DNA of 64,000 bases from Gnetum montanum (Eukaryota > Streptophyta > Gnetopsida > Gnetales > Gnetaceae), in contig MNCI01022151.1 of the NCBI GenBank assembly GCA_015680685.1, positions 364,672 to 428,671 of the forward strand. Reading direction: 5' to 3'. A program made the translations under genes and the position numbers. A model generated the notes under the pieces. The model made no database searches, was not told where the DNA came from, and was given only the letters and a program-made list of their open reading frames with translations. Positions 1 to 10,589 of the stretch are shown here, piece by piece (within the stretch, counting starts at the first letter, position 1; each line of letters starts with the position of its first letter).

Positions 1-497
1 CTAGCAATGAGCAGCCGATTCCTCAACTAGCCGTACACATTAGACCCGGGAGTTACCAAGCGCAGAATCCTGGAATACGCTACTGGGTTACCAAGCATCC
101 AATGCTCGTAATTGAGTCGTACTCATGCATTGCGTCAAGCAGCCGATTCCTTGACTAGCCGTACACGTCCGTAGACGCTCGTAATCAAGTCGTACTTGAA
201 CGCACTAGGAAAGCAGGAAAGAAAGCAATAAATGAAACCACGTGCTGCAAGGTTTATCCAAACAAGTTCGTCTTTATTGCCGTACACAACTTGGGTTCAG
301 GTTACAAGCTGCTCGAATAAAGAGCCGTTCACTCTAGGACTCCTACTGCGGGCACATGGGGAAAAATTCTAACTCTGGAGTGATCAATCTGCCAGAGCTT
401 CGCTACACTAGCCAAGATTGGGAAATAAGGGGAGTGCCACCTCTTATTTATAGAAATGGCGGCGCGACGCGATATCGCGTACGCAATATCGCAATCA
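1..497 (-). mobile_element. LTR fragment (TGATGA-family), reverse orientation, cut by window edge
   Basis: This stretch aligns by eye with about 59640-60130, inside the 5' LTR of element F. Both have the GAGCA..CCGATTCC-like start, the 'accaagcgcag' and 'gctactgggttaccaag' segments, the 'attctaactct' stretch, the reverse TATA (ttatttata) and then GATATCGCG units. It is read on the - strand, with U5 to the left and U3 to the right. The U3 side stops abruptly at about 497 and passes into a + strand gag, so it is not the 5' LTR of element A. The gene-poor DNA here holds nothing else I can see. Confidence 0.75.
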
Positions 498-1525
498 CAA
501 GGGTCCATGATCATGAAGAGGAGAAATCAACTCACTTCAAGGAGGTGGAATCATCTTTGTCAATCCTACAATCACTAGATGAAATCAGGGCAAAGATTAA
601 TAAGATGAAGAAATGGGTACATAAAAAATATGGAGGATATGCTAACATTAGTAGAGGTAGAATTATGCCAAATCAAGAAATAGGACAAGACACCACACAA
701 CAATCAGAATGAAGGGTTGAAGATAATAAGAATAGGAGCTCAACTACTAATCATACGTATCAATGTAATGTTTGTCTGTACGATCACCCCAAAGGCCAAT
801 GCCCAATCTTGTTACATTTACATGAGCATTGGGGAGGAATGCTACATCCATATTTCATACAAAAATATCAGGTTCAACCGTAGTGGCAAAAACCCTAGTC
901 CTGAGGGAAACCATCATCAACCAGACCATACCCTTTGTATGTCCCAACACCAAATGCTTATTATGTGCAACACCCTATTTCTCCAATTGGATCAACATCC
1001 TCTACTTCACCTCATCGCTATCATTTTCTCGAATACCATCTACCCATGTCCTCTCCAACAAGATCACCACCTTATGTGCCTTACACTTTTTCTCAACCTC
1101 AATATTTCCATCCTGCACCTCCTTCTACATCACCACCAATTGTACCAGAAGGTTTTGCACCACAACACCAACCCACAAACGTTACTTGTGCTACTACTGT
1201 TAATAGCAATGGAGGTACTCAAAAGCGTTCTTTCTTTAGGCATGGTCGTAGAAAGAAACAACATGGTTCTGAAACCATTGCATCCACCAACTCAGCACAT
1301 GTCCAACACTGTGATGCACCTTCTCCTTTGAACCCAACACCTCCTATTACCTTATTTGGGCCACCAATCAACACTCCAAAAACTATGCAGCCCAATGAAT
1401 ATAACCACGTAGGGGGACATATTGATCCTTGCATACCATCTCATAGTCATGGGTGCCATAGTGGATCAGCTCCTTACCACATGACCACATCTTATAATTT
1501 GCCCCACTATGCCTACTACAATTAA
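498..1525 (+). pseudogene. gag remnant with zinc knuckle (element A)
   Basis: Capsid/nucleocapsid protein of an Athila-like retrotransposon; C-terminal part only. One frame carries a charged segment beginning VHDHEEEKSTH, a stop near 710, a zinc knuckle CNVCLYDHPKGQC (about 766-804, form C-x2-C-x3-H-x4-C), then a long Pro/Ser/Thr/His-rich tail ending LPHYAYYN just before a stop at about 1525. The same order and many identical residues occur in the gag of element F, e.g. CNICLYDHPKGQC and a tail ending PHYAYYN. Several stops (near 710, 880 and 890) show it is dead. The N-terminal capsid part was lost at the junction near 497. Other open frames over this stretch are shadows. Confidence 0.75.
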
Positions 1526-3671
1526 GTGTGTGAACCCCAATTTGGGCATATTCCTACCACCACCTCAAAAGACACCTAGTGGTTTGAATATGATTGATCC
1601 CCAACATTTCCAACATGCATGGATCCAAATTTTCCATTCATTAATTATAGCCATGCTCAATTATTTAGTTATGGGGGATATCCTCCATTCTAACAAGCAG
1701 GATTAGTAAATATTTTTTCTTTTCTTTAATTTTACAATTTTTTTGTTTTCCAGTTTTTCATTTCTAATTTATTGTTTTATATTTTTTTGTGTAATCTCAT
1801 CTATGAATAAGACACTCATGTAACCATTTGGTTGAGGGGTTATTCTATGGAATCAAGTCACAAGTGACTAATTATTTGGACAGTGAGCCCACAACATCCA
1901 CCCATCCATTCTATTAATAAGAATACTCTGGGTACGATGATATTATTGTCATCATAAAACTTAAAAGTAATTTTGTGCTCATTATGCCTAGAGTGAAAAA
2001 TGATGGACTAAGAGGAAATGGTCAAGGTGTGACATCAAGGAGACTTGTGGATTCTCTTTGGTGACATCTATCAGAGTTATCATGTAGCTTGGTTGTGTTA
2101 AGATCCTTGTAGATCTAACAAAAAATGGGAGTAAGAGTAATAAAGGCACTCAATAAAGAAGCCCAATGCTATTCTAGGGGGTCCCACTGGAAAGACATGC
2201 ACCCATGCCTGAAGGTAGGCAGCTTCTCTAGATTACGCATCAAAAAAAAGAAGAGAGAGAAAAAAGAAAGATAGTGTGCCAAAGCGGCCAAGCAAAAAGT
2301 ATGTTGTAAAGAAATTCCAAATCACTCTTCCTTTACACAAAATGCCAAGTGATTGTATGCCTTGTTGTCATGCTACTCTTATGGTTGTCCATCATTAGAC
2401 GAAACAATGTGATGTCACTAATCAAAGGAATGGACTTGGTCTTGATTTTGGAGTGACAAGCTAATGACACATTAATCATGTCCTACACTCAAGATTCATT
2501 GTGCCCTGGGTCAGTTACCTTATGTTCCAACCTTTGCAATCCCTTCTATAATTCACCTCATCTTGTTGTTTATGTATTTGTGACTCATGTCTTGTGTAGC
2601 ATTGAATGCACACCTCATCACAGTGATATCTACATGTGTGTGTTTTATGCAACTAGTGGGGATTACATTTAAACCTTTTAGTACCTACAAACATTTTTAG
2701 GCATGGTTACATAAGAGCATCATAGGTAGGAACCTACTTTGGGGAGGACCCACTTGCATAACCTTTGTAATTTACACTTATTGCACATCACCATCATCAC
2801 ATCATTTTATACCCTTTGAGTACTGCATTGGCAACATTATTCTTTCCTTTATCATCCTCCTAACTCAAATGTTCCTATGCACAAAAACATGTCCTTTCTC
2901 CTCATCCTATCCATGAATTACATTGAAAATCCCACTTCATTATACGTTTGGTGCCTTCTGGTCTATCCAATGTTACCCTAGACCTTCCAAATTAACCTCA
3001 AATCTTTCATTTTTAGCCTTGGAAATTAAAAAATTCTTCAAGTTTATTAAGTACCCTATTTTCAATGGGCCACAATATTGGGCATCCAATATTGGGTCCA
3101 ATGTGATATTGCATTCGTGCTATTGGGCACGTGATATCACATCCATAAAAAGTATATATATGGACCCCCCCCCCCCCCCCCCCCCCCCCCATGCACGTCA
3201 ACATCATTTTGCACTATTCATGTGGGGAGAGTTATTCAAATTTTCTTCCACAAATTGCTAGCTTATGCACCTATCATTCAAATAGCCATAACTTGCTCGA
3301 TAACACTTCAATTCCCATTCTGATTGAATCTATCCAAACCCAGAGTATTCATCTTAGTCATGGGGGAAGGGTATGATCCAAGTTGTGCATATTTTTTTTC
3401 AAAATTTATCATTGCCTGAAGGATATCATAAAGGGTAAATGACCGCAAAAATGGTAAACATGTTGCCAAATCAATTTTAATCTCTTCACCCACACCATGA
3501 GAATTAAAGTTTTGGATCTACCTAATCAAATTGGGCCCAATATCAAAACCTTTAGGGGACATTCTCATAAAATTCTCTAACTTTGGATCACACTAAACAA
3601 GAAACAAATTTATTAAGGGTAAGAAGTAAGGTATAAATCAAATTTGTAAATAACCTTACTAATAGTCAACC
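1526..3671 (+). other. Internal non-coding region of element A with conserved module
   Basis: No convincing coding sequence. Several blocks recur in elements C, E and F: a segment near 2000-2060 (tgacatcaagg...), 'cccatgcctgaagg' near 2200, an A/G-rich tract at about 2246-2274, and 'tttggggaggacccacttgc' near 2738-2758. A 26-base C homopolymer sits at 3165-3190. The blocks keep a broadly similar order in the four elements even though the surrounding sequence has diverged. Confidence 0.6.
3165..3190. repeat. Homopolymer of 26 C
   Basis: Twenty-six consecutive C residues directly after 'atatatatgga'. True length is uncertain, since long homopolymers are error-prone in sequencing and unstable in cells. 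Confidence 0.95.
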
Positions 3672-3688
3672 TTGTGTGATTGTAGATG
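3672..3688 (+). promoter_or_regulatory. Putative 3' splice site immediately before downstream ORF (element A)
   Basis: The sequence TTGTGTGATTGTAG is followed directly by an ATG at 3686 that opens the downstream ORF. The matching place in element F (- strand) reads GTGTGATTGCAG then ATG at 55406, and element E has TTGGTGATTGCAG near 52284-52297. An AG in the same place before the start codon suggests a spliced subgenomic mRNA. This is inference; no transcript evidence is available. Confidence 0.45.
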
Positions 3689-6438
3689 GCCCTTAAACGT
3701 GAATAGCAAGGAGGATCCTCTCAAGGTGCATCCAAACGACCAAGGAAAGGCAAAGGCTAGGTGTCTCTCAAAGAACATATAGAACAAGAGGCACAATCAA
3801 TCAGCATTCATCAATAGCCTCCTGTTACTATGCAATTGGGACAGGCTAAAGGAGGAGATGCTAAAGTGCCTAAATAGGGGCAACATCTCACGTTGTCCCC
3901 ATAATGTGTTTAGGAAATTCATGAAAGGTCCATGTCAGTAGCTGTGATCATGGAACTCAAATTTGGACCTTTCATTGAGTTCACTCCTAAGGTAGTTAGG
4001 GACCAACTCAAAGGGTCCCCATTATGGCCTATTCTCTCTAAAAGTGGTGCCTGGTACTTGGAAGAGACATACCAATTTTGGCACAATAGAGAAGAAGGCA
4101 CCATAGTTGATATTGGTGGTGTTTCTGTAGATTTCTCTGCCAAAGCCATTTCGAAAGTGTTAAATCTTCCAAATACAAGGTCGAAACTTGCTCACCTACC
4201 CACTCGCTCCGATGTTGATGCACAGAAGACTTGGTTGAAAAGGGCATACGACAAGGAAGACAAGGTGTATGGAGAGATGACACTAGAGGAGAGGATTTAT
4301 TTCAAGATCGGCACTTATCACATCTTCCCCATGAAATGATTGAATAGAATCTCCACGTATGCGACCAGATGAAGTGCTATATTGATGAACAAGATTAATG
4401 CTAACCTGCCTCATGTATATCTTATAGAGATTTTGGGACAGTTTGAGGAATGCAAGATGGGAAAATTTGCATTGCCCTTTCCTTATCTCATCAAGAAGCT
4501 ATGTCAACATGCTAGAATTCTAGGGTACACCAATGACATCCCCAGAAGGGCCCAAAATGCTTCATTTGCTAAATTATTAAAGCCACCAGCACTAAGGAAA
4601 AGTGCTGGCGATACATTGGAGCCTGAACAAGAACAAATGATGGGGCCCACTACAACTCAAACTGCAGGGCCTAGCCAACTTCCAAGCATAAGGCCTAGTC
4701 AACAATAGGAAGTGAGGCCTAGCACAAGCCAACAAGACCAACCACCACCATCACCACAGGACTATCGACTATTGATGAGCCATCTTATGGCCATCGCTGA
4801 GATAGTCAGCTAGGGAAGTTGTGATGAGACCAACCTCTTCTAGGTTATAGATCATGCTGCACAACCCATGGTATCAATCGATCATCGCACTAGTCACAAC
4901 ATATCTTAGTGAACACTGCATCTTTTTAGGTGCAATTAGAAACTGGTGAAGGGGCCACAGTAGTGGTCATGCAACACTAAGATGTAGCGGGAGCCACAGA
5001 ACTAGTCACAGACCACATAAAAGAATCATTCAACATCCTTGTTGTGCCATCGGTAGACTTTACGGGAGCACACGATGCTCAAACTTTGAATAGTCCCTTG
5101 ATGACTCCTGCGGAGCATGAGGATTTTCTTGATCGGTTGCTGCAGATAGGACAAGTAATGATTTCCCTGTTTAACATTCCTCAAGATGTCATAGCAACTC
5201 AATCAAACCTCATCTTCATTAAATGCAAGCTGGTTATGGTAGAGATTAGGGCCGAGCATGCAGAGGCAGAGTTGGAAAGACTCCAAGAGAAGCTCATCAC
5301 CTTGCAAGCTACACAGTAGGACCCATCTCAGTTCATCCTTGTAGACCAGCTAGAGTCCTTTTAGATAGAGCAACTTAATAAATTGCTGGAAAAAAATAAA
5401 AGAGTGGTGGAGGAGAAAGAGAAGGCTGACTCAGATGCTTCCAAGGCACAAGTTGAGACATATGCACATGCCAAAGCACTCAAGGCCTTACAAGAGGAGA
5501 ATAAATAACTTGTCGTAGACAATCTCTAGTTGACCACTGTGGAAAAACAAAAGAATGTTCTTGAAGAAAATTTTCAACAGTTACAAGAACAATTGATCAG
5601 GGTCAACTAGGACATGAATCACTTGGTTAGAGAAAATTGAACCCTTTTAATGGAGAAGGTATGCACAATCTGTCAAAAGATGGCCATTAAAATAAGCATG
5701 TGGTAAAACGAGGCCAAGCAACATGAGAAACTTAAGGAACACTTTAGGGACTAGGTGGGCATGTACAAGCAATTAATTGAAAAAGAAATCCATATGGCCA
5801 AGGCCCATATCAGCACACTCAATGATCAAAACATTGATTGATAGGCCATATTGGATACCTATGCATTTACCCACCAAGCAGAGCTCAAAAGTTGAAACCT
5901 GCAGATACAATATCTTACGAAGTACATGGAATTGGCAAACCTACGGTATGCCAACTTATCCATGTCAACAGCAAGATGCCCAAGAACAGAGCTAGACAAG
6001 TAGGTAGCTACCACCTACACAAAATATGAAATAGAATTTGCTAAGCATAAGAAGACACTGCAGAAATTAGAAGTGGTAAATTTTGAGTTAAAGGTGGTCA
6101 AAACTAGCTACCAGGGATAAAAGGATGTCATGGCAGACTTGGCTTAATGGCTTATGAATTACCAGGAATACAAGGACAAAGCCAAAGCCTATGAAAAGGA
6201 ATGACAGCTGTTTGTGGCCTAGTATGTCAAGGCCAATTAGATCTTCTCACAAATTTCATGTCCATGGGAGATGCTAACTCCATCAAACATTGGAGCATCA
6301 ACATGGACAACCCAGGACCCCCAAATTGAAGAGGAAAAACTCCAGGAACTCCTTCAGAGCCATCAAATTCCAAAACCTAGAGCACAAGATAAGGGAATGT
6401 GACCCATGGAGGAACCACCACCACTTGGAACTACGTGA
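3686..6438 (+). pseudogene. Downstream ORF: plant transposon-associated domain plus coiled coil (element A)
   Basis: One long reading frame, broken by many stops, starts at ATG 3686. A polar leader comes first. Next is a globular part (about 3932-4640) with motifs such as FIEFTPKVVRDQ, VDIGGVSVDFSAKAIS and ALPFPYLIKKLCQHARILG, the pattern of the 'putative plant transposon protein' domain found beside many plant LTR elements. A Pro/Gln/Thr-rich linker follows. From about 5040 to 6240 it is rich in Glu, Lys, Gln and Leu, typical of a long coiled coil. Most stops are TAG at places where CAG (Gln) fits, and at least one frameshift is needed. It occupies the position of the env-like or extra ORF of Athila elements. 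The protein's function is unknown. Confidence 0.6.
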
Positions 6439-6610
6439 GTTCCAACAAAATTTTTTCTATTTTTAATTTTATGTCTATGTCCCAGTTTTGTTGTATTCAT
6501 CTCTCCACTGCAGCATGAATAAATTCCTGGTTAATCAATAATCCCATACCTATCCATTATGTAATCAATTGGGCTTGTTCTCATTTGTTTTGACTCAAGG
6601 GTGAGTTTTA

Positions 6611-6627
6611 ATTTAGTCATGGGGGTA
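6611..6627 (+). promoter_or_regulatory. Polypurine tract of element A
   Basis: ATTTAGTCATGGGGGTA directly precedes the LTR start TGATGA. The same word (..AGTCATGGGGGTA) precedes the 3' LTR of element C, and GTGGGGGTA-type or GTGGAGGTA-type tracts precede those of F and B on the - strand. This is the plus-strand primer site for reverse transcription. Confidence 0.8.
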
Positions 6628-7500
6628 TGATGAATCATGATTTGTCAGGCTCCGATATCAGACCCACAATATCAGATCTACGATATCAGGTACACGATAT
6701 CACAACCTGGCTAATGATATCAGATACATGATATCGTGACTCCTATGTAAGCCTATAAATACACATTTGGGTGCACAGGAAGGGGGTGTTAGAAGTTAGT
6801 GTTAGATTAGAGTCTTTTTGTCATTTTAGTTCATCTCAACTCTTTCCCCAGTGCATGGCCGTAGTGTGATGATTGTAATTGTATGAAACCTTTATTCAAG
6901 TGTGGCTTACTTGGACATGCACATGACGGGCAATAAATATCGAGATTACTTCATCATTACAGCATTCACTTAGTCTTAATTGCTTATCGTTATTACTATT
7001 TATTGTTTTCTTAATTAATATTTCTTACCCTCCATTTACTATCCTTGTTATTAAATGTAGAATGAGTACGACTTAATCACGAGCATTCAAGTGTCACTAC
7101 TTGGTAACCTAGTAGCGTATCTAGGAGCGCTCAAGTAATATATGCTTGGTAATCCTAGAAGTAGTACATGAGGTCTAAGATGTGTATGGATGATTAAGGA
7201 CGGATGCTCATTGCACTTAGGATAGCTTAGATTCTCTTCTCTCATTCCCTCTTAGCTTAAAACAAAGTTATTTCCCATTTCCTTTAGGAGTAACACTAGT
7301 TTAGGACCACATCATACACCTCACTTTGGACTAAACCATATGTGACAAAGCAAATACTAGTCCAGGTGGGAAAATAGTAAACTGTGATCAATGTGTAACT
7401 ATCTAGATACCACAACTAGCCCATCTGCGGAGTTCAACTGGATCGTGCATGAACGCTCATATTCATATGGTTGAGTGTAGGGGTACCTCCCCACTCATCA
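6628..7500 (+). mobile_element. 3' LTR of element A (873 bp)
   Basis: Starts TGATGAATCATGA and ends CACTCATCA, so the termini form the inverted repeat TGATGA/TCATCA. U3 (about 6645-6745) is filled with GATATC- or AATATC-bearing units. A TATA box, TATAAAT, lies at 6754-6760. R-U5 carries the 'tgtatgaaacctttattcaagtg' type segment seen in all members of this LTR family. The partner 5' LTR is outside the window or deleted. Confidence 0.88.
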
Positions 7501-7890
7501 CTAGCTTAGTTATATATTCATAATATATATCTATAATTTAGTTGAGAGAATTTTTTATATTTTTCAAATTAAAAAATCTTAAATTCATTCACTAAGAATT
7601 GGTTTTCCAAGGAAGAAGTCCAAGTTATAAAGTAGTTAAACTCTATCAAATAATAATTATCATGAAAAAGTTCATCTCTTATCCCAAAATTATGATGATA
7701 ATTATTTATTTATCATAGTAAAGTTCAAAAAAAAAGGTGACCAAGAGAGCTTCCCCTCACCATTATGATGATAAACTTATTTAATCATTATACAGAAGGA
7801 CTTTCTTAGATAAGCCTAGTAATTGACCTCTCAGCTAAAATAAATAAACATACTTCTAGCCATCATATATATACATGCCATCCTATGTTA
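7501..7890. repeat. Dispersed repeat R, copy 1 (partner at 62961-63340)
   Basis: Begins CTAGCTTAGTTATATATTC and runs through a segment with 'cttcccctcaccattatgatgataa' to 'catcctatgt'. Nearly the same sequence lies in the same orientation at 62961-63340. It is non-coding. It is the DNA into which element A inserted or against which it was later broken. Confidence 0.8.
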
Positions 7891-8080
7891 TGCCTTTATG
7901 AGTGTGTCATGCTTAAATAAAGAAAAAATAAATTATGTTTTCAAACTAATCGAAAATAATAACTAATGTCTTTTACCACTCAAAGAATAATTCACTTCTT
8001 CAAAAGATTTATATTAAACAAGAGAAAAAAATTACATGATCTAAACGCAATAGGGGGAGTGGAACTTGTATTAATTGAAA

Positions 8081-8200
8081 CATAGATACACCCCATGATT
8101 TATAGAAGTTTATAACTGAATGATATATCGTAGAATTGAACTTGTAACTTTGGGTTACCATGCTAAGACCCATACCACTAGGTCAACACACCATTGTTAC
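8081..8200 (-). mobile_element. SINE-like repeat copy 1
   Basis: Read on the - strand it has a head like 'gtgttgacctagtggtatggg' (tRNA A-box-like), a B-box-like 'acaagttcaattcta' and the family's tail 'ataaatcatggggtgta'. It matches copies at 8254-8372 (+) and 61873-61986 (-). It is a degenerate tRNA-derived SINE candidate. Confidence 0.55.
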
Positions 8201-8253
8201 ACAAACTTTATTTTGATAAGTTTAGTGTGTTTTTTTCTTCAAAGATTGGATTT

Positions 8254-8372
8254 TAATAATGAGATATTAGCCTACTGATATAGACCTTGGCTTGGTAACC
8301 CTAGGTCACAAGTTTGATTCTACTATATAGTATGAAGTTATAAACTTCTATAAATCTTGGGGTGTACCTATA
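8254..8372 (+). mobile_element. SINE-like repeat copy 2
   Basis: The head 'gatattagcctactgata' resembles an RNA polymerase III A box. 'Acaagtttgattcta' about 45 bases on resembles a B box (GGTTCGANTCC). The tail reads 'taaatcttggggtgtacctat'. It is in the opposite orientation to copy 1, with only about 50 bases between them. Confidence 0.6.
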
Positions 8373-8561
8373 TTTTACTTATTCTAGGTTCCAACACACA
8401 CCTACAAAGATTAGATTTTTTTCATTTACACTTGAACCTAGAACCTCTAGGTGTATATTATTATGTAGGTACCTTAACTAATCTATAACCCACACTTACT
8501 GAGTTAAGTTTGTTATTAAGTTACTCTAGCCTGATATAAAGATCTAAATAGATAAGTGTAT

Positions 8562-8680
8562 TAATAATGAAGTGTTAGCCTAAGAGTAAGACTTTGGATT
8601 TAGATATTCTAAGTTATGGGTTCAATTTCTATAATAGCATTAAGTTATAAAGTTTCATGTTGGCTATATGTTCAAGGGAT
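8562..8680 (+). mobile_element. SINE-like repeat copy 3
   Basis: Contains 'aatgaagtgttagcctaagagtaagac' in two blocks, then 'ttatgggttcaatttcta' as a B-box-like stretch and 'taagttataaagtt'. The tail is diverged. Same family as copies 1 and 2. Confidence 0.5.
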
Positions 8681-8699
8681 TTAATATAAAGTGAAGAAA

Positions 8700-9330
8700 T
8701 TCAGAAGATTTTTTTGCTCAATGAATTTAAAGTGAAGAGACAAATAGAATATGACATTATGCTTCTTGAAGTAGAGATGATGTCATTAGAGGTTGAAGCT
8801 ATTTGTCAATTTAAAGCCTATACTCATAATCTTTCTGCATCATCATTAGATAGATATTCTAAAAAAAGTGATAATGAAAACTCATAGTAGATATTGGCTT
8901 TATGAGGGAGTTTTATGATTTAATAAATAAAATATTCAAGAGTACATGTTTTATTCAAATTTTAACCAAGTTCACAATTTGGTAAAATAAGTAGTATATC
9001 ACAAACTTTGGGAAAATGTATAAGGTGAAAAACATTTCTATTGCAATAATATAATAGAAGGCCTTAATTTAGAGGCAAATTACTTATTTGTTACTATTCC
9101 TTATTAGTTATGATGTAAAATTAGTAGAGTACAAATGGGATCTCATCATTTGAGAGTTGAAACATATATATTTCATAAAATTCCTTATGAAGAATGAATA
9201 TGTTGACTATGCAATATAAATAATAGTAAAGATGAACATCATGTTTTCTTGTAATGCCTTGCATTGAAGCATATTAGACAAAGATGAAATATTATAGTTG
9301 CAAATTTGGTTGATTTGTTTCAAATGTTAT
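8700..9330. other. Unassigned AT-rich stretch
   Basis: No gene recognised. A short run on the + strand near 8745-8885 could encode a peptide with LLEVEMMSLEVEAICQF, but it has no start, is very short and matches no family I know. Confidence 0.3.
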
Positions 9331-9570
9331 GTTACATCCCATCCAGAGACAATAGGTATGGTCATCCACTTATGAGTTATACATTACATGTGGAGTCTTA
9401 GTGGGTTTTTGAGAACGAGTTAATGTATTTTATATGTTATGAGGCTTCTTTTTTATGTTATGATTATGTTGCCTTTACATGCTTAACTAACGTGATTATG
9501 TACACTAGCCCTATGTGATGTGTGAGATAGGTGATGTTGTTGGCAGGGGCATTATATTGGGGTACAAGAG
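9331..9570 (+). mobile_element. Possible LTR fragment with primer-site-like end
   Basis: Begins TGTTACATCCCATCC, like the TGTAACACCCC-type start of Del/Tekay chromovirus LTRs. It ends near 9557-9573 with TTGGGGTACAAGAGCAT, a degenerate match to the initiator-Met tRNA site TGGTATCAGAGCAT. The length is far too short for a full LTR, so it would be a deleted remnant. Confidence 0.3.
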
Positions 9571-9767
9571 CATCTATCCAATATGTTTTTATGCTTTATG
9601 TGTGATTTTGATATGTAGGCATTTGTACTATAGCATGATGTTGTGTGATGTTCAGGTGTGGTTTTGGTATGTGAATGTGTAGAGCATATGATAAGGATCT
9701 TGTAGGTTCAAATGGATTTTGATTTGGAGTCCCAGTGTGTTTGTTACACATGATTAAAGTTTACGGT

Positions 9768-10566
9768 TGATGAAACATGTTTTTTTCATCTACTTTGACA
9801 TGAGAATTCTAGATGCAACATTGGGTATTCAACATCGGGGGGTATATGCTAGCCTATAAATATAGTGCCTAGGCTCCCAATTTGGCATTAGTTTTTCAAT
9901 CAAAGTAGTGAAGCTCTTGCAATTTATTTTCCCCAGAGTTAGAATATTTTTTGAGTACCTGTAGTAGGAGTCTGAGTGTGTATGAATCTTTGTTCGAACA
10001 TTGATGCACTTGAGCACAATAGTGTGATAGAAATAAAGATGAGACCTTTTGATTATCCTTGTAGCACTGAGAATAGATTCATATTTCTTTCATGCATTTA
10101 TTATTCAAGTACTTTAATGCATTTCATTAAGCAATTAATTTCTAGTTGTTAATGAACATGAGCACAATCACTTCGAGCATATGTGTAGCACTTGGTAATT
10201 GAGAAACGCTTAACGTTTCATAACCCAACAGCACTATACGTGTTTAGGATGTGTCCAGGAAAGTGGGATGAGTACTCGTGTTAGGCTAGCTAGGTAATAG
10301 ATAAATTAGATCTTTCATTATTGTTGTAGGTGATCAAGTGTATAAAACAAAAAATGATAAAAATCATAAACCTCAATTACACTTAAACCATACCCTTGAG
10401 CCTCACAAGTGTAGTTGGGAAGACAATGAATGTTCTCAATGCCTATTTTACTTCCTAGAAAAATTAATGCATTAGAGAACTATAGATCCATGAAATTTGA
10501 TTGGATCACATGTGAATTCCTTTGTGATTCATATGGTTGGATGTAGGGATACCTCACTGCTCATCA
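9768..10566 (+). mobile_element. Solo LTR (TGATGA family)
   Basis: A 799-bp LTR starts TGATGAAACATG and ends CACTGCTCATCA. A TATA box, TATAAATA, lies at 9855-9862. R-U5 is like that of the other family members. The five flanking bases are ACGGT on the left (9763-9767) and ATGGT on the right (10567-10571), a TSD differing by one C-to-T change at a CpG. No internal sequence of this family adjoins it, so it is a solo LTR left by LTR-LTR recombination. Confidence 0.8.
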
Positions 10567-10589
10567 ATGGTATTAGTTGTGGAGATGAA

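Larger units (their letters stand above)
498..7500 (+). mobile_element. Element A: 5'-truncated, non-autonomous Athila-like LTR retrotransposon
   Basis: From left to right it holds a gag remnant, a long non-coding region, a decayed downstream ORF with coiled coil, a polypurine tract and a 3' LTR ending TCATCA. The 5' LTR, primer site and N-terminal half of gag are missing. No protease, RT or integrase is present, so the parent was a gag-plus-extra-ORF derivative dependent on another element's pol. The gag and the downstream ORF are related to those of element F, which is in the opposite orientation. The lineage call rests on the gag zinc knuckle, the shared LTR and polypurine-tract design, and the pol of the related element C. 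Confidence 0.83.

Noticed and set aside
717-1331. 204- and 124-codon open frames overlapping the element A gag
   Set aside because: They are alternative frames of the His/Pro/Ser-rich gag tail. The gag frame with the zinc knuckle and the match to element F is the real one.
8081-8372. Possible tRNA genes (A- and B-box-like words)
   Set aside because: No cloverleaf or acceptor stem can be formed, the copies are diverged and repeated, and they share a non-tRNA tail. They were called SINE-like instead.
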